From the NCBI GenBank assembly GCA_017466365.1, contig JAFTUG010000016.1:62001-126000 (forward strand): a stretch of DNA of 64,000 nt. The letters are read 5' to 3'. Made by a program: the position numbers and the translations under genes. The DNA is from Clostridia bacterium. Lineage in GTDB: Bacteria; Bacillota; Clostridia; Oscillospirales; Acutalibacteraceae. The notes beneath the pieces are model-generated. The model had not been told where the DNA came from. It did no database searches and worked only from the letters and a program-made list of their open reading frames with translations. Below, piece by piece: positions 52,958-61,384 of this stretch (the first letter of the stretch is position 1; the number at the start of each line of letters is the position of its first letter).

Positions 52958-54684
52958 AAAGAAAAACAATATGTAAGATTCCGATGTTTTGTGCATTACT
53001 TCTCTGCTTTTGCGTTGTTTTTAATTCGGGTTTGGTTTTTGCAGCAGTTACTCCCGATTTCCTGGATGTAGACAGCATAGAAATAATTGAGAGGCACGGG
53101 ATTGTTGAAGGTGCAACATTTCGGTTGTCTGCAGAGATAATGCCGGAGAATACACTTGAAAGTGCAGTGAAGTGGTCGTCAAGCAATCCGTCGGTTATTT
53201 CATGTACGGATGACGGCAAGATAACCGGAATGTCGGCAGGTGGATATGCGGATATAACCTGCAAGGCAAAATTAGGTTCGGAAAGCGATAAAATTCGTGT
53301 TTACTGTGTCGAGTCTATAGGTTCACCGGTTAAAAGCGGATTTGAAAATTTTTCCACACCGATTTACGCCGCACCGACAGCATCTAAAATTGTGGCGTGG
53401 CATCTTGATTTCGCATCGCTTATAAGAAATTTTATAAGAATTGTTGCACCTGTGATGAAATATATAGTGCCGCCCGGAACAACGGCAAATGTCAATGAGA
53501 TGATGTTTTTTAATTCAAAATGTGAAATTCTGGGCAAATATAAATCATATGCATACATAACATTTGATAACGGAAGTGAAAAAAGAGACGGCTTTGTAAA
53601 ATATTCAAGACTGTCAAACATTCCGAAAGACTTTCTTGAACTTTCAGCAAAAAATATGAATGTCTGGGGAGACGGTATAGCTTATTCCGGCAAGGTGCTT
53701 ACATCTGATTACAAGGGAGAAATCAAGTGGAAGGTTGCGGATGAAAGCGTCGTAAAGTTTAATGACGAAACGGGACAAGTAACTGGATTAAAACCGGGCA
53801 AAACCACGATAACCGCTACCGCAGACGGAATGACCAAAGAATGCACAATTCATTCGCTTTACAGGTGGCCGCAGACGTGGAAAACAAAAACAAACTGTGA
53901 TACAAGTTTATATACTGCAGACACCTCGGAATATAAAGTTACCAAAACTTTGCCGATATTAACGTCATTTGAGGTTTACGGTGACAACGGTACAAGCGAC
54001 GGCTGGGCATACGGATGCGCCACAATAAACGGAATAGATTATTGGGGTTATATTCCTATAGATAAGGTGTCTGTTAAGGGTACAATTTCGCAGTACAATA
54101 ATATGAATTGGCCATGGCCTGTAGTAACACCTTCCGGAAAAAACAAGGCCGATTATATCAGTTCTCCTTATGGAAGACGGAATCGTGGAACGGGAATGCA
54201 TAAAGGAATTGATATAACTACTGGAACTCCCTCTGAAATAAACGGCTACGAAGTGATTTCAGCTTTTTCTGGAACTGTTAATTATGTAAGTAGAAACGAG
54301 GATCTTCTTTGGGGATATTGTGTAGCGATAACTTCAGATGAATCAATAAAAGATCCAATAAGCGGCAAACAGTTTGTTGCAATATATATGCATTTAAAAA
54401 ATAAACCTGAATTTTTTGTCGGTCAAACTGTTAAGGCAGAAAAATTGATCGGTTACGTGGGAACTACGGGAGATTCAGATGGATATCACTTGCATTTTGA
54501 AGTGAACAATCAGACGGGTTCAATATATGAAGTTAATGGAAAAGAGTATTCTGAGGCTGGCAGAAAAAGCTACAACAGTCTGATAAACCCTGTATTCTTT
54601 TATATGAATGACGGAATAAGATATAATCCTAATTCTGAAGCTGAATTGTATTATTATAAGACATATTGGTATGGTAACGATTAA
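52954..54684 (+). CDS. Secreted M23 peptidase with Ig-like domains
   Basis: 576 residues; TTG start. Signal peptide ending near LVFAAV. Bacterial Ig-like (Big_2) units at about 35-125 (VKWSSSNPSVISCTDDGKITGMSAGGYADI) and 230-300 (GEIKWKVADESVVKFN). SH3-like pieces lie at about 165-225 and 310-380. The C-terminal LytM domain has SSPYGRRNRGTGMHKGIDI and HLHFEV with the zinc ligands. Cuts peptidoglycan cross-links during growth or under stress. Followed after 29 nt by a lipoprotein gene. Confidence 0.87.
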   Translation: MKRKTICKIPMFCALLLCFCVVFNSGLVFAAVTPDFLDVDSIEIIERHGIVEGATFRLSAEIMPENTLESAVKWSSSNPSVISCTDDGKITGMSAGGYADITCKAKLGSESDKIRVYCVESIGSPVKSGFENFSTPIYAAPTASKIVAWHLDFASLIRNFIRIVAPVMKYIVPPGTTANVNEMMFFNSKCEILGKYKSYAYITFDNGSEKRDGFVKYSRLSNIPKDFLELSAKNMNVWGDGIAYSGKVLTSDYKGEIKWKVADESVVKFNDETGQVTGLKPGKTTITATADGMTKECTIHSLYRWPQTWKTKTNCDTSLYTADTSEYKVTKTLPILTSFEVYGDNGTSDGWAYGCATINGIDYWGYIPIDKVSVKGTISQYNNMNWPWPVVTPSGKNKADYISSPYGRRNRGTGMHKGIDITTGTPSEINGYEVISAFSGTVNYVSRNEDLLWGYCVAITSDESIKDPISGKQFVAIYMHLKNKPEFFVGQTVKAEKLIGYVGTTGDSDGYHLHFEVNNQTGSIYEVNGKEYSEAGRKSYNSLINPVFFYMNDGIRYNPNSEAELYYYKTYWYGND

Positions 54685-54713
54685 CGAAAAATTGAAGAAA
54701 GGAATTGAAATAT

Positions 54714-55487
54714 ATGAAAAAGATTTTGGCACTAAGCTTTGTTTTAATTGTTCTTTTAGTATCATTAACCTCCTGTTTTTCCGAAAATAATACTACTGAA
54801 ATACCATCTACATCTAAACATGATATAGAGGTGTTTCCCTCAAAAGGTAATATTGAAGAAATAAAACAAACTAATAAGGCGTCAAGTGATGGCATAGGAG
54901 GAGCAAGTATTACAACCAGAAAGTATCGTGATAGATATTATTCTGTTCCATATCAGTTTGCTGTTTTGGTTGGTCTTGATACATATTGGGAATGGGATTC
55001 GCAGTATGGTTCGGAAGAGTATGCAGCTAACGATAAAATGGTTATAAAAGAGTTTGTACAACATTTTAATATAAGCCGTGAGGATTTTGACAAAGCTAAT
55101 CTGGAATTCGCCAAAATAGTTATTTCAGGATTTGGCGGAGTTCCGGTAATTAATCCTAAAGATTTTGCAAATCAGGAGATACACGAAATATATAATGCGG
55201 ATATAATTTTCACCTTTGATGATACGATTATCAATGAGTATTATCTGTCACCGGATTATCCGTATTTATTTTCTTCTGAATATGATGAAGCTGTCGAAAA
55301 GGGCGAGTATTCATCGCAAACGGAAGTTTGGGTAGATATTGAACAAATGGAAGCGGAGATAATTGCAAAATACGGTGAAGCAGAGCAAGTTGAAGATGTT
55401 GAAAATGAAGTACAGACAACCGAGGTTGCCGGTATTCCCGAAGAAATAATTCTTCCCGAACAAACCGAAGCAGTAACAACCGCATAA
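54714..55487 (+). CDS. Lipoprotein of unknown function
   Basis: 257 residues from the ATG at 54714 (AAAGGAATTG ahead). Lipobox LTSC. The mature part has VPYQFAVLVGLDTYWEWDSQYG and a region ending in an acidic, Thr/Glu-rich tail (EVQTTEVAGIPEEIILPEQTE). No family recognised. Probably co-transcribed with the M23 peptidase, so an accessory at the wall is plausible. Confidence 0.65.
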   Translation: MKKILALSFVLIVLLVSLTSCFSENNTTEIPSTSKHDIEVFPSKGNIEEIKQTNKASSDGIGGASITTRKYRDRYYSVPYQFAVLVGLDTYWEWDSQYGSEEYAANDKMVIKEFVQHFNISREDFDKANLEFAKIVISGFGGVPVINPKDFANQEIHEIYNADIIFTFDDTIINEYYLSPDYPYLFSSEYDEAVEKGEYSSQTEVWVDIEQMEAEIIAKYGEAEQVEDVENEVQTTEVAGIPEEIILPEQTEAVTTA

Positions 55488-55496
55488 ACAAAAAAG

Positions 55497-55524
55497 GCTT
55501 GTATGGGTTATCCCGTACAAGCCG
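55497..55524 (+). terminator. Terminator of M23/lipoprotein operon
   Basis: GGCTTGTA and TACAAGCC around a partly paired loop, then GTAATTTTT. A second GC-rich hairpin (GGCGGGAG/CCCCCGCC) at 55537-55558 lies before cysK's end and may serve the minus strand. Confidence 0.75.
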
Positions 55525-55571
55525 TAATTTTTATGAGCGGCGGGAGCAAGCCCCCGCCCTGCACTGATTTT

Positions 55572-56498
55572 TTATTCAAATAAAGGTGTTGAGAAATATC
55601 TCTCTGCCGTATCGGGAAGAACGGTAACAACCGTTTTACCCTTGCCGAGCTTCTTTGCAAGCTTCATTGCTGCCGCAACGTTTGTTCCGCTGCTTATGCC
55701 GCACATGATGCCTTCCTTTGAGGCAAGCTCTTTTGATGCCTGCAATGCTTCATCATCGTTGATAATGCAAACATCGTCATATATTTCCTGATTGAGAATG
55801 GCGGGTATGATTCCGTCTCCTATGCCCATCTGAACATGAGTTCCGATTGAGCCGCCCGAAAGAATGGCTGCGTTTTCGGGCTCGACCGCCCATATGGTCA
55901 TATCGGGGTTTGCTTCTTTAAGCACTTCTCCGATGCCCGTAATCGTTCCGCCCGTGCCTATGCCCGAGCAAAAGCCGTGAATGGGCTTTTCTACCTGTTT
56001 AAGAATTTCCTTACCGGTGCCTGTGCGCTGGATTTCAAGGTTTGCGGGGTTTTCAAATTGCTGGGGAACGAAAACATTCGGGTCTTCTCTCTTCATTATC
56101 AGGGCGAGCTCAAGGCATTTTTCAATGCAGAGACCGATGTTGCCGTCGTCGTGAATAAGAATAACCTCTGCGCCGTAATGCTCAACAAGCTTTCTGCGTT
56201 CTTCGCTTACGGAGTCGGGCATAATGATTTTTACCTTGTAGCCCTTTACGGCACCTACAAGTGCAAGACCTATTCCTTGATTTCCGCTTGTGGGTTCAAC
56301 GATAACCGAATCGGAATTCAAAAGTCCCTTCTTTTCGGCATCCTCTATCATGTTGAGTGCCGTACGGGTTTTGATGGAGCCGCCGACATTCAGCCCTTCA
56401 AATTTAACGAGAATTTCCGCTGAATTCTCATCAACCATGTTGCGAAGTCTTATTATGGGTGTGTTGCCCATTGCTTCCAGAATTGTATCACAAATCAT
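55572..56498 (-). CDS. cysK: Cysteine synthase A
   Basis: 308 residues from the ATG at 56498. Start MICDTILEAMGNTPIIRL; PLP Lys in NVGGSIKTRTA; SGN loop EPTSGNQGIGLALVG; phosphate loop GIGTGGTITG; end VTVLPDTAERYFSTPLFE. The asparagine loop has Q where T is usual (SGNTG). Makes cysteine from O-acetylserine and sulfide. Confidence 0.93.
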   Translation of the reverse strand: MICDTILEAMGNTPIIRLRNMVDENSAEILVKFEGLNVGGSIKTRTALNMIEDAEKKGLLNSDSVIVEPTSGNQGIGLALVGAVKGYKVKIIMPDSVSEERRKLVEHYGAEVILIHDDGNIGLCIEKCLELALIMKREDPNVFVPQQFENPANLEIQRTGTGKEILKQVEKPIHGFCSGIGTGGTITGIGEVLKEANPDMTIWAVEPENAAILSGGSIGTHVQMGIGDGIIPAILNQEIYDDVCIINDDEALQASKELASKEGIMCGISSGTNVAAAMKLAKKLGKGKTVVTVLPDTAERYFSTPLFE

Positions 56499-56592
56499 CT
56501 TACATACCTTCCTCGAAAAATCAAAACGAATTATATCATAAGCCGAAGCTTTTTTCAATCATTAATATTATATTTGCACGGCTGCAAACGGT

Positions 56593-57099
56593 TCATTTGC
56601 TTTTTCTGTAGCGATAGAGTGCAATGAGCGAAGAGATTATGCCTGCTATCTGCGCAAAAACTGCAGTCGAACCGAGAACAGTATGGTAAACCGTCCAGGT
56701 TGCCATGTTGCCGAGCAAAAACAGCCTGATATGCTGCTCTTTCTTCTGGAACATTGCCAGCATATAAAGCACGGCGGCAATAATTGAGAGAATATCGATA
56801 CCCTTTTCAAAGCCGAAAATTCCGCCTGCAACATAAAGCACAAAGAAAATTATTTTTTCCGCAAGAGAAACCTCTGTGTTTTTTGTTTCGTGCCAAAGAG
56901 AATCTATTATCTGCAAAACAGCAACAAGGCATATTATAACGCCTGAGCTGAATTTATCGAGAAGAAGAATATTCAGAGCCGAAAGCACATTTACCACAGC
57001 GGAAACAATGAGCATCGGTTTTCTGTTTTTTATTTGCATTGTCAGTATTGCGCCGATTGTAACGATAATGCCGAGAGCCTGACCTATATAATATGCCAT
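56593..57099 (-). CDS. YgjV-family membrane protein
   Basis: 168 residues, about six membrane segments: GQALGIIVTIGAILTMQIKNRK, then LLLGNMATWTVYHTVLGS. Function of the family is unknown. Monocistronic. Confidence 0.75.
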   Translation of the reverse strand: MAYYIGQALGIIVTIGAILTMQIKNRKPMLIVSAVVNVLSALNILLLDKFSSGVIICLVAVLQIIDSLWHETKNTEVSLAEKIIFFVLYVAGGIFGFEKGIDILSIIAAVLYMLAMFQKKEQHIRLFLLGNMATWTVYHTVLGSTAVFAQIAGIISSLIALYRYRKSK

Positions 57100-57175
57100 A
57101 ATATCACCGATAACTTAAAAATTCGCTGTATTATATCATATTTATTATAAAAAGACAATATATAAATGCAACAAA

Positions 57176-57204
57176 AAGCGGCTCGGAAAACCGAACCGCT
57201 TTAA
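57176..57204 (-). terminator. Terminator of zinc-ribbon protein gene
   Basis: On the minus strand AAGCGGTTCGG, loop TTTTC, CGAGCCGCTTTTT; 8 nt after the stop. Confidence 0.85.
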
Positions 57205-57211
57205 CTGTTAT

Positions 57212-57964
57212 TTATGCATTTACCGTTTCTTTCTCTTCAGCTTCTTCTTTCTTTTCGTCTTCGGGAAGAACAACCTTCTGGCGTGAAACAAGGAAGTTGG
57301 TTATTGAAGAAGCGAGGAAAAGCGCTCCGCTTACAAAAACACCCCAGCTCGGAGCGCAGCTTACCGCATCGGCAAAAGTGCTTGCAGCCATCATGCCCGA
57401 AAGATTATTGAAGCAGAAGGCGCTTGCAAACATCATCATGCTTGCAACAAAGTTTGTTATGCAAAGTCCGAGACTGTTGAATTTTTTGAAGTTGAGAAGC
57501 AGGAAAACGAGGCTCACGAGAAGCGAAAGTGCACTCAAAACAACGAAGAGCAGAGAAAGCATGAACATGAGCGCCGCATCGCCGATTATCTCTGATGAGG
57601 GAGCCTTGAAAATTCCGCCGATATCAAAGTTGAGTATGTTCATAACGATTGTAATTGCGTTAAGTGAAAATTTTTCCTCAAAAAACGGAATTGCAACGGA
57701 AAGAGTTCCGAGGGGAAGAAGGAATGAGAAAAGAGGAAGCACGCTTATGGGAATTCTTGCAATTCTCAATTTTGTTCCCACAAATGAATATTTGAATTTT
57801 TTCAGCGTTTCACGAAGCTTGGCAAAAGCCTTTTCGGCCTCTACGGCATCTTGCTCAAGACGGTTTTCCCAGTCGTAGTTTGCGATGTTAACACCGCAAT
57901 CGGGGCATTCTGCTTTGATATTCCATATGTGAAGCTTGCGGTTACACTTGGGACATTTAGCCAT
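57212..57964 (-). CDS. Zinc-ribbon membrane protein
   Basis: 250 residues from the ATG at 57964 (AAAGGTG ahead). N-terminal Cys4 ribbon MAKCPKCNRKLHIWNIKAEC and CPDCGVNI, then four membrane segments and a Lys/Glu-rich tail. Family not recognised; probably a membrane sensor or scaffold. 63 nt downstream of araD, same strand. Confidence 0.72.
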   Translation of the reverse strand: MAKCPKCNRKLHIWNIKAECPDCGVNIANYDWENRLEQDAVEAEKAFAKLRETLKKFKYSFVGTKLRIARIPISVLPLFSFLLPLGTLSVAIPFFEEKFSLNAITIVMNILNFDIGGIFKAPSSEIIGDAALMFMLSLLFVVLSALSLLVSLVFLLLNFKKFNSLGLCITNFVASMMMFASAFCFNNLSGMMAASTFADAVSCAPSWGVFVSGALFLASSITNFLVSRQKVVLPEDEKKEEAEEKETVNA

Positions 57965-58027
57965 AAAAACACACCTTTTCAAATCGATATTTCTATTTTA
58001 TACATATTGCAGGACTATGTCAAGAAA

Positions 58028-58717
58028 TTATTTCTGACCGTAATATGCGCCTGCACCGTGTTTTCTGTAATAATGCTTTTTGCGGATATCCTCGCTTGCG
58101 GGTTTTGCTTCGAGAGTTTTGCTCAAATATGCCATTTTGGCAACCTCTTCAAGAATTGCCGAGTTTTTCGCCGCTTCCATGCCGTTCTTACCCCATGTGA
58201 AGGGTCCGTGGGAGTGAACAAGCACTGCGGGGACAGCGTTGCAGTCGATATTGCCGTTTTCAAATGTTTCGGCGATTACTTTACCCGTGTTAAGCTCATA
58301 TTCACCCTCGATTTCGTCCTTTGTCAAATCTCTTGTGCAGGGTACGGCGCCGAAAGCAAAATCCGCATGAGTTGTGCCGTAGCAGGGAATTTCGCTTGCA
58401 GCCTGTGCAAAAGAAACCGCAAAAGTTGAGTGTGTATGTGCCACGCCTCCGATTTCGGGAAAACGGCGGTAAAGCTCAAGGTGAGTAGGTGTATCGGAGG
58501 AGGGATTGAGTCTGCCCTCAACCTTTTCTCCGTTAAGATTCATAACAACCATATCGTCAGGGGTCATTTTATCGTAATCAACACCCGAGGGCTTGATTAC
58601 AACAAGACCGCTCTCTCTGTCGATTTCGGAAACATTTCCCCATGTGAAAAGCACCAGCTTGTATTCAACAAGCTTAAGGTTTGCTTCGTATACTTTCTGT
58701 TTTAAATTTTCAAGCAT
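58028..58717 (-). CDS. araD: L-ribulose-5-phosphate 4-epimerase
   Basis: 229 residues. KLVLFTWGNVSEIDRESGLVVIKPSGVDY is the family start; zinc His in GGVAHTHS and in HSHGPFTWG. Makes D-xylulose-5-phosphate from arabinose-derived L-ribulose-5-P. Links to the secreted GH51 enzyme. 12 nt after the DUF4364 gene. Confidence 0.92.
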   Translation of the reverse strand: MLENLKQKVYEANLKLVEYKLVLFTWGNVSEIDRESGLVVIKPSGVDYDKMTPDDMVVMNLNGEKVEGRLNPSSDTPTHLELYRRFPEIGGVAHTHSTFAVSFAQAASEIPCYGTTHADFAFGAVPCTRDLTKDEIEGEYELNTGKVIAETFENGNIDCNAVPAVLVHSHGPFTWGKNGMEAAKNSAILEEVAKMAYLSKTLEAKPASEDIRKKHYYRKHGAGAYYGQK

Positions 58718-58729
58718 AGTTATAACTCC

Positions 58730-59281
58730 CTATATGAAAAGTGATGCCGCAACGGTTGAATAAACATGGGCGGGGTCATTGAGAAAATTGCTTTTGAGCT
58801 GCTCCGCCTGCTCGTAGTCAGCCGCATAGACGGTAAGCTCCATGAGCGGAACATCCTTGTGCATTACCCTGAATGTTACAAAGCATCCGTTTTCGCATTT
58901 TTTGATTTCAACCGTGTTTTCATTTTCGCGTTTTTCAAGAAGCATAAGCTTCATTGCATCGGCAAGGGCTGTTTCTTTAACGGAATTCGGCAATTCCTCG
59001 GAAAGCTCGTCGATTGAAAGAACCCCTTTCGGAGTGATATAAAGCATTCCGTCGGTCTGCGAAAGGTTGCCGTTTTCTATGAGGTCATCGATAGCCTGCG
59101 TGACCTCAAAATAATTTGCAAGGCCGTGAATCTGAAGAGCCTCAATGATGATTGAGCTGTTTATCGGCTCTCTTATGTTTGCAACGAGGTAGTTCACAAG
59201 AAGCTTTATCTGCGTTTTGCTTCTCAAACCGCCCGGCTCAACGCCCTGCGAAAAAGCATCGAATTCATTATGCATTGACAT
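58730..59281 (-). CDS. DUF4364 protein
   Basis: 183 residues from the ATG at 59281 (GGGAGAG ahead). Winged-helix-like N-terminus (LRSKTQIKLLVNYLVANIREP, ANYFEVTQAIDDLIENG) and a beta C-terminus. Typical DUF4364 of Clostridia, likely a transcription regulator. Start overlaps the transporter end by 14 nt. Confidence 0.8.
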   Translation of the reverse strand: MSMHNEFDAFSQGVEPGGLRSKTQIKLLVNYLVANIREPINSSIIIEALQIHGLANYFEVTQAIDDLIENGNLSQTDGMLYITPKGVLSIDELSEELPNSVKETALADAMKLMLLEKRENENTVEIKKCENGCFVTFRVMHKDVPLMELTVYAADYEQAEQLKSNFLNDPAHVYSTVAASLFI

Positions 59282-60653
59282 TTGCACTCTCCCTGCGTTC
59301 CTGAAGTTCTTTCTGAATTTCTTCCTTTTTCTTGCCGGTATATTTGTTGAAAATCATGGGTATTGCACAAAGAGCAAGGCTGACTGCGGGGATAATTGAA
59401 ACCATGATAAACATTCCGTCAAGAATACCGTCTGTCTCGGCTGCCGTGATTCCCGTGTTAAGCTTTTCAAATCCGATAACATCAAGAACAATGCTTGTTA
59501 TAAATGTTGAAATGCCTGCGGTAAGCTTGCTGATAAATGTCTGCGAAGCAAAGCATACACCTTCGGAGCGTCTGCCCGTTTTCCATTCAAGGTAGTCAAC
59601 GCTGTCGGCAACCATAGCGTATGTTATAACGTTGAAAATACCGAGGGGAAGACCCGCAACAACAAGAACGGCAAGGAAAACATAGAAGTTGGTGTAGCCG
59701 ATGAAATACATCGCAACATGAACAACCGCACCGAAAAGTGCAGAGAAAATATAAATCTGTTTGAGTGAGAGCTTTTTACGCAGAACGGGCATGAGCACCA
59801 TCGCCACCATCATACCCGCACCGATTGCAACTGTCATGGAAACCTGAACCGAACCCGCGGGAATGAAGCCTGAGTCCTGAATGAGGTATTTTGCGATATA
59901 GCTGCCTGCTGTCTGAACCATAAGCATTGCCGAACCGAGAATGCTTGCAAAGATAAGAAGAAGCAGGGGAGCGTTCTTTGTGAAAGCGGACACGATTTCT
60001 TTAACGGTTGTTTTTTCTTTTGTCTGTTCAACGCGTTCTTTTGTTCCGAAAAATGCAAGAAGAGAAAGCATCGAACCGAGAACGGCGAAAATAATACCGC
60101 TGACCCTGTAGCCTTTAACGGCACCGAGTGCACCGTCTGCACTGAGTACGGGAACAAGAACAGACGGAACTATACCGCCGATTGTGCAAAAAATTCTTGC
60201 GGTTGAAAGAAATTTGTTTCTTTCGTTTTCAAGAGGCGAAACAACCGCACTCATACCCCAGAAGGGAACATCCTGAATGGTGAAACAGATACCCCAGAGA
60301 ATATATGTTACAGCCGAATATGCGAGTCTGCCGTTATAGGAAAAGCTTTCGGGAACATTAAAAAGAAGTGCGGTTGAAACAAGAATAAGGAACGGAGAAA
60401 AAAGAAGATAGGGACGAAGCTTTCCGAACTTTGTTTTTGTTTTGTCTGCAATAATTCCCATTACGGGGTCGTTCGCCGCGTCAAATATTCTTGCCGCAAG
60501 AATAATCGCACCTGCATGAACAGGCTGTAATTTCATCGCATCGGTATAGAAGATGAGCAGGAATATGGACATGAGATTATAAATCATGCTCCTTCCGAAG
60601 CCTGCGGTTGAGAATGAAAGAATTTCGCTTGTTTTAAGATATTTCTTTTCCAT
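59268..60653 (-). CDS. GPH-family sugar:cation symporter (MFS) 2
   Basis: 461 residues, 12 membrane segments. IFDAANDPVMGIIADKTKTKFGKLRPY is the family signature, and DYLEWKTGRRSEG the late motif. Related to but not a copy of the transporter at 2454-3881. Imports a glycoside, pentoside or hexuronide with cation; near araD, so arabinose-containing sugars are plausible. Start overlaps the HEYGH gene stop by one nt (TAATG). Confidence 0.88.
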   Translation of the reverse strand: MEKKYLKTSEILSFSTAGFGRSMIYNLMSIFLLIFYTDAMKLQPVHAGAIILAARIFDAANDPVMGIIADKTKTKFGKLRPYLLFSPFLILVSTALLFNVPESFSYNGRLAYSAVTYILWGICFTIQDVPFWGMSAVVSPLENERNKFLSTARIFCTIGGIVPSVLVPVLSADGALGAVKGYRVSGIIFAVLGSMLSLLAFFGTKERVEQTKEKTTVKEIVSAFTKNAPLLLLIFASILGSAMLMVQTAGSYIAKYLIQDSGFIPAGSVQVSMTVAIGAGMMVAMVLMPVLRKKLSLKQIYIFSALFGAVVHVAMYFIGYTNFYVFLAVLVVAGLPLGIFNVITYAMVADSVDYLEWKTGRRSEGVCFASQTFISKLTAGISTFITSIVLDVIGFEKLNTGITAAETDGILDGMFIMVSIIPAVSLALCAIPMIFNKYTGKKKEEIQKELQERRESANVNA

Positions 60654-61204
60654 TATTTATTCCTCTTTCTTCCTTTTATGTCTTTACGGCTGCTTCTGTT
60701 GGGATACATTGGCTTTCCGTATTTTCCTTTGTTGATAAGCTCGGGGGTGAGGAAACGTTCTTTGGTTGCCCATGCACCGCATTCGTTTGACCAGCCTTCG
60801 CAGTATGCTCTGTAATATGAAACGCCTTTTTCTTTGCGCATTTTCACAAAATACGGGGTGTTGCACCAGATAACCGAGGGAAGGGCGATAACAAAAAGCC
60901 AAAGAGGGCCGAGAATAAGCGACTGAACGGTGTGGCCGTATTCGTGGATTTTCGTGTCGTGAAGCTGATCGCCTTCTCTGCTTTTATTGATAAAAATGAA
61001 CATTCCGAGCGATACCCCGCCGAAGTTTTTCTTATCGATATAGGTTATCAGTGCATTGTGATACCATTCGCTTTCAGCACCTTTTGATTTATATATTGCA
61101 AGCATAATCAGCCCGAGAATATTCTGAACGATTGCATATGTAAACTGCCATAAGTAAAATAAGACGGCTTTTACGATTTTCAAAATAATCACCACTTTAA
61201 GCAT
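60653..61204 (-). CDS. Membrane protein with HEYGH zincin-like motif
   Basis: 183 residues. An N-terminal membrane helix and another near residue 100. KIHEYGHTVQS is an HExxH zinc motif, and EGWSNECGAWATKE could give the third ligand. Similar short membrane proteins occur in Bacteroides and Clostridia, from memory; no substrate is known. It leads an operon with the GPH transporter, DUF4364 and araD. Confidence 0.65.
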   Translation of the reverse strand: MLKVVIILKIVKAVLFYLWQFTYAIVQNILGLIMLAIYKSKGAESEWYHNALITYIDKKNFGGVSLGMFIFINKSREGDQLHDTKIHEYGHTVQSLILGPLWLFVIALPSVIWCNTPYFVKMRKEKGVSYYRAYCEGWSNECGAWATKERFLTPELINKGKYGKPMYPNRSSRKDIKGRKRNK

Positions 61205-61281
61205 ATATAATCATAATAGCACACTTTAGAAAAATATGCAAGATACGATATATAATATAATAATTATAATCTTTGTAAATG

Positions 61282-61310
61282 TTGACAATGCCGATTTCGT
61301 GTGATATACT
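61282..61310 (+). promoter_or_regulatory. Promoter of ileS
   Basis: TTGACA, 17 nt, TATACT, then a leader of about 70 nt with a small hairpin (GCGGT/ACCGC at about 61337-61353). No T-box is seen. Confidence 0.7.
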
Positions 61311-61384
61311 TTTTCAGTATATAAAATAGATTCGTGCGGTCTTTTTTACCGCATACGATTCCAAATAAATCGGAGGAATGCAAG

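Noticed and set aside
55536-55558. GC-rich hairpin as a REP element
   Set aside because: Single copy seen in the window and well placed as a transcription terminator.
61205-61384. T-box riboswitch before ileS
   Set aside because: The leader from the predicted promoter is only about 70 nt, and no T-box or long stem structure is seen.
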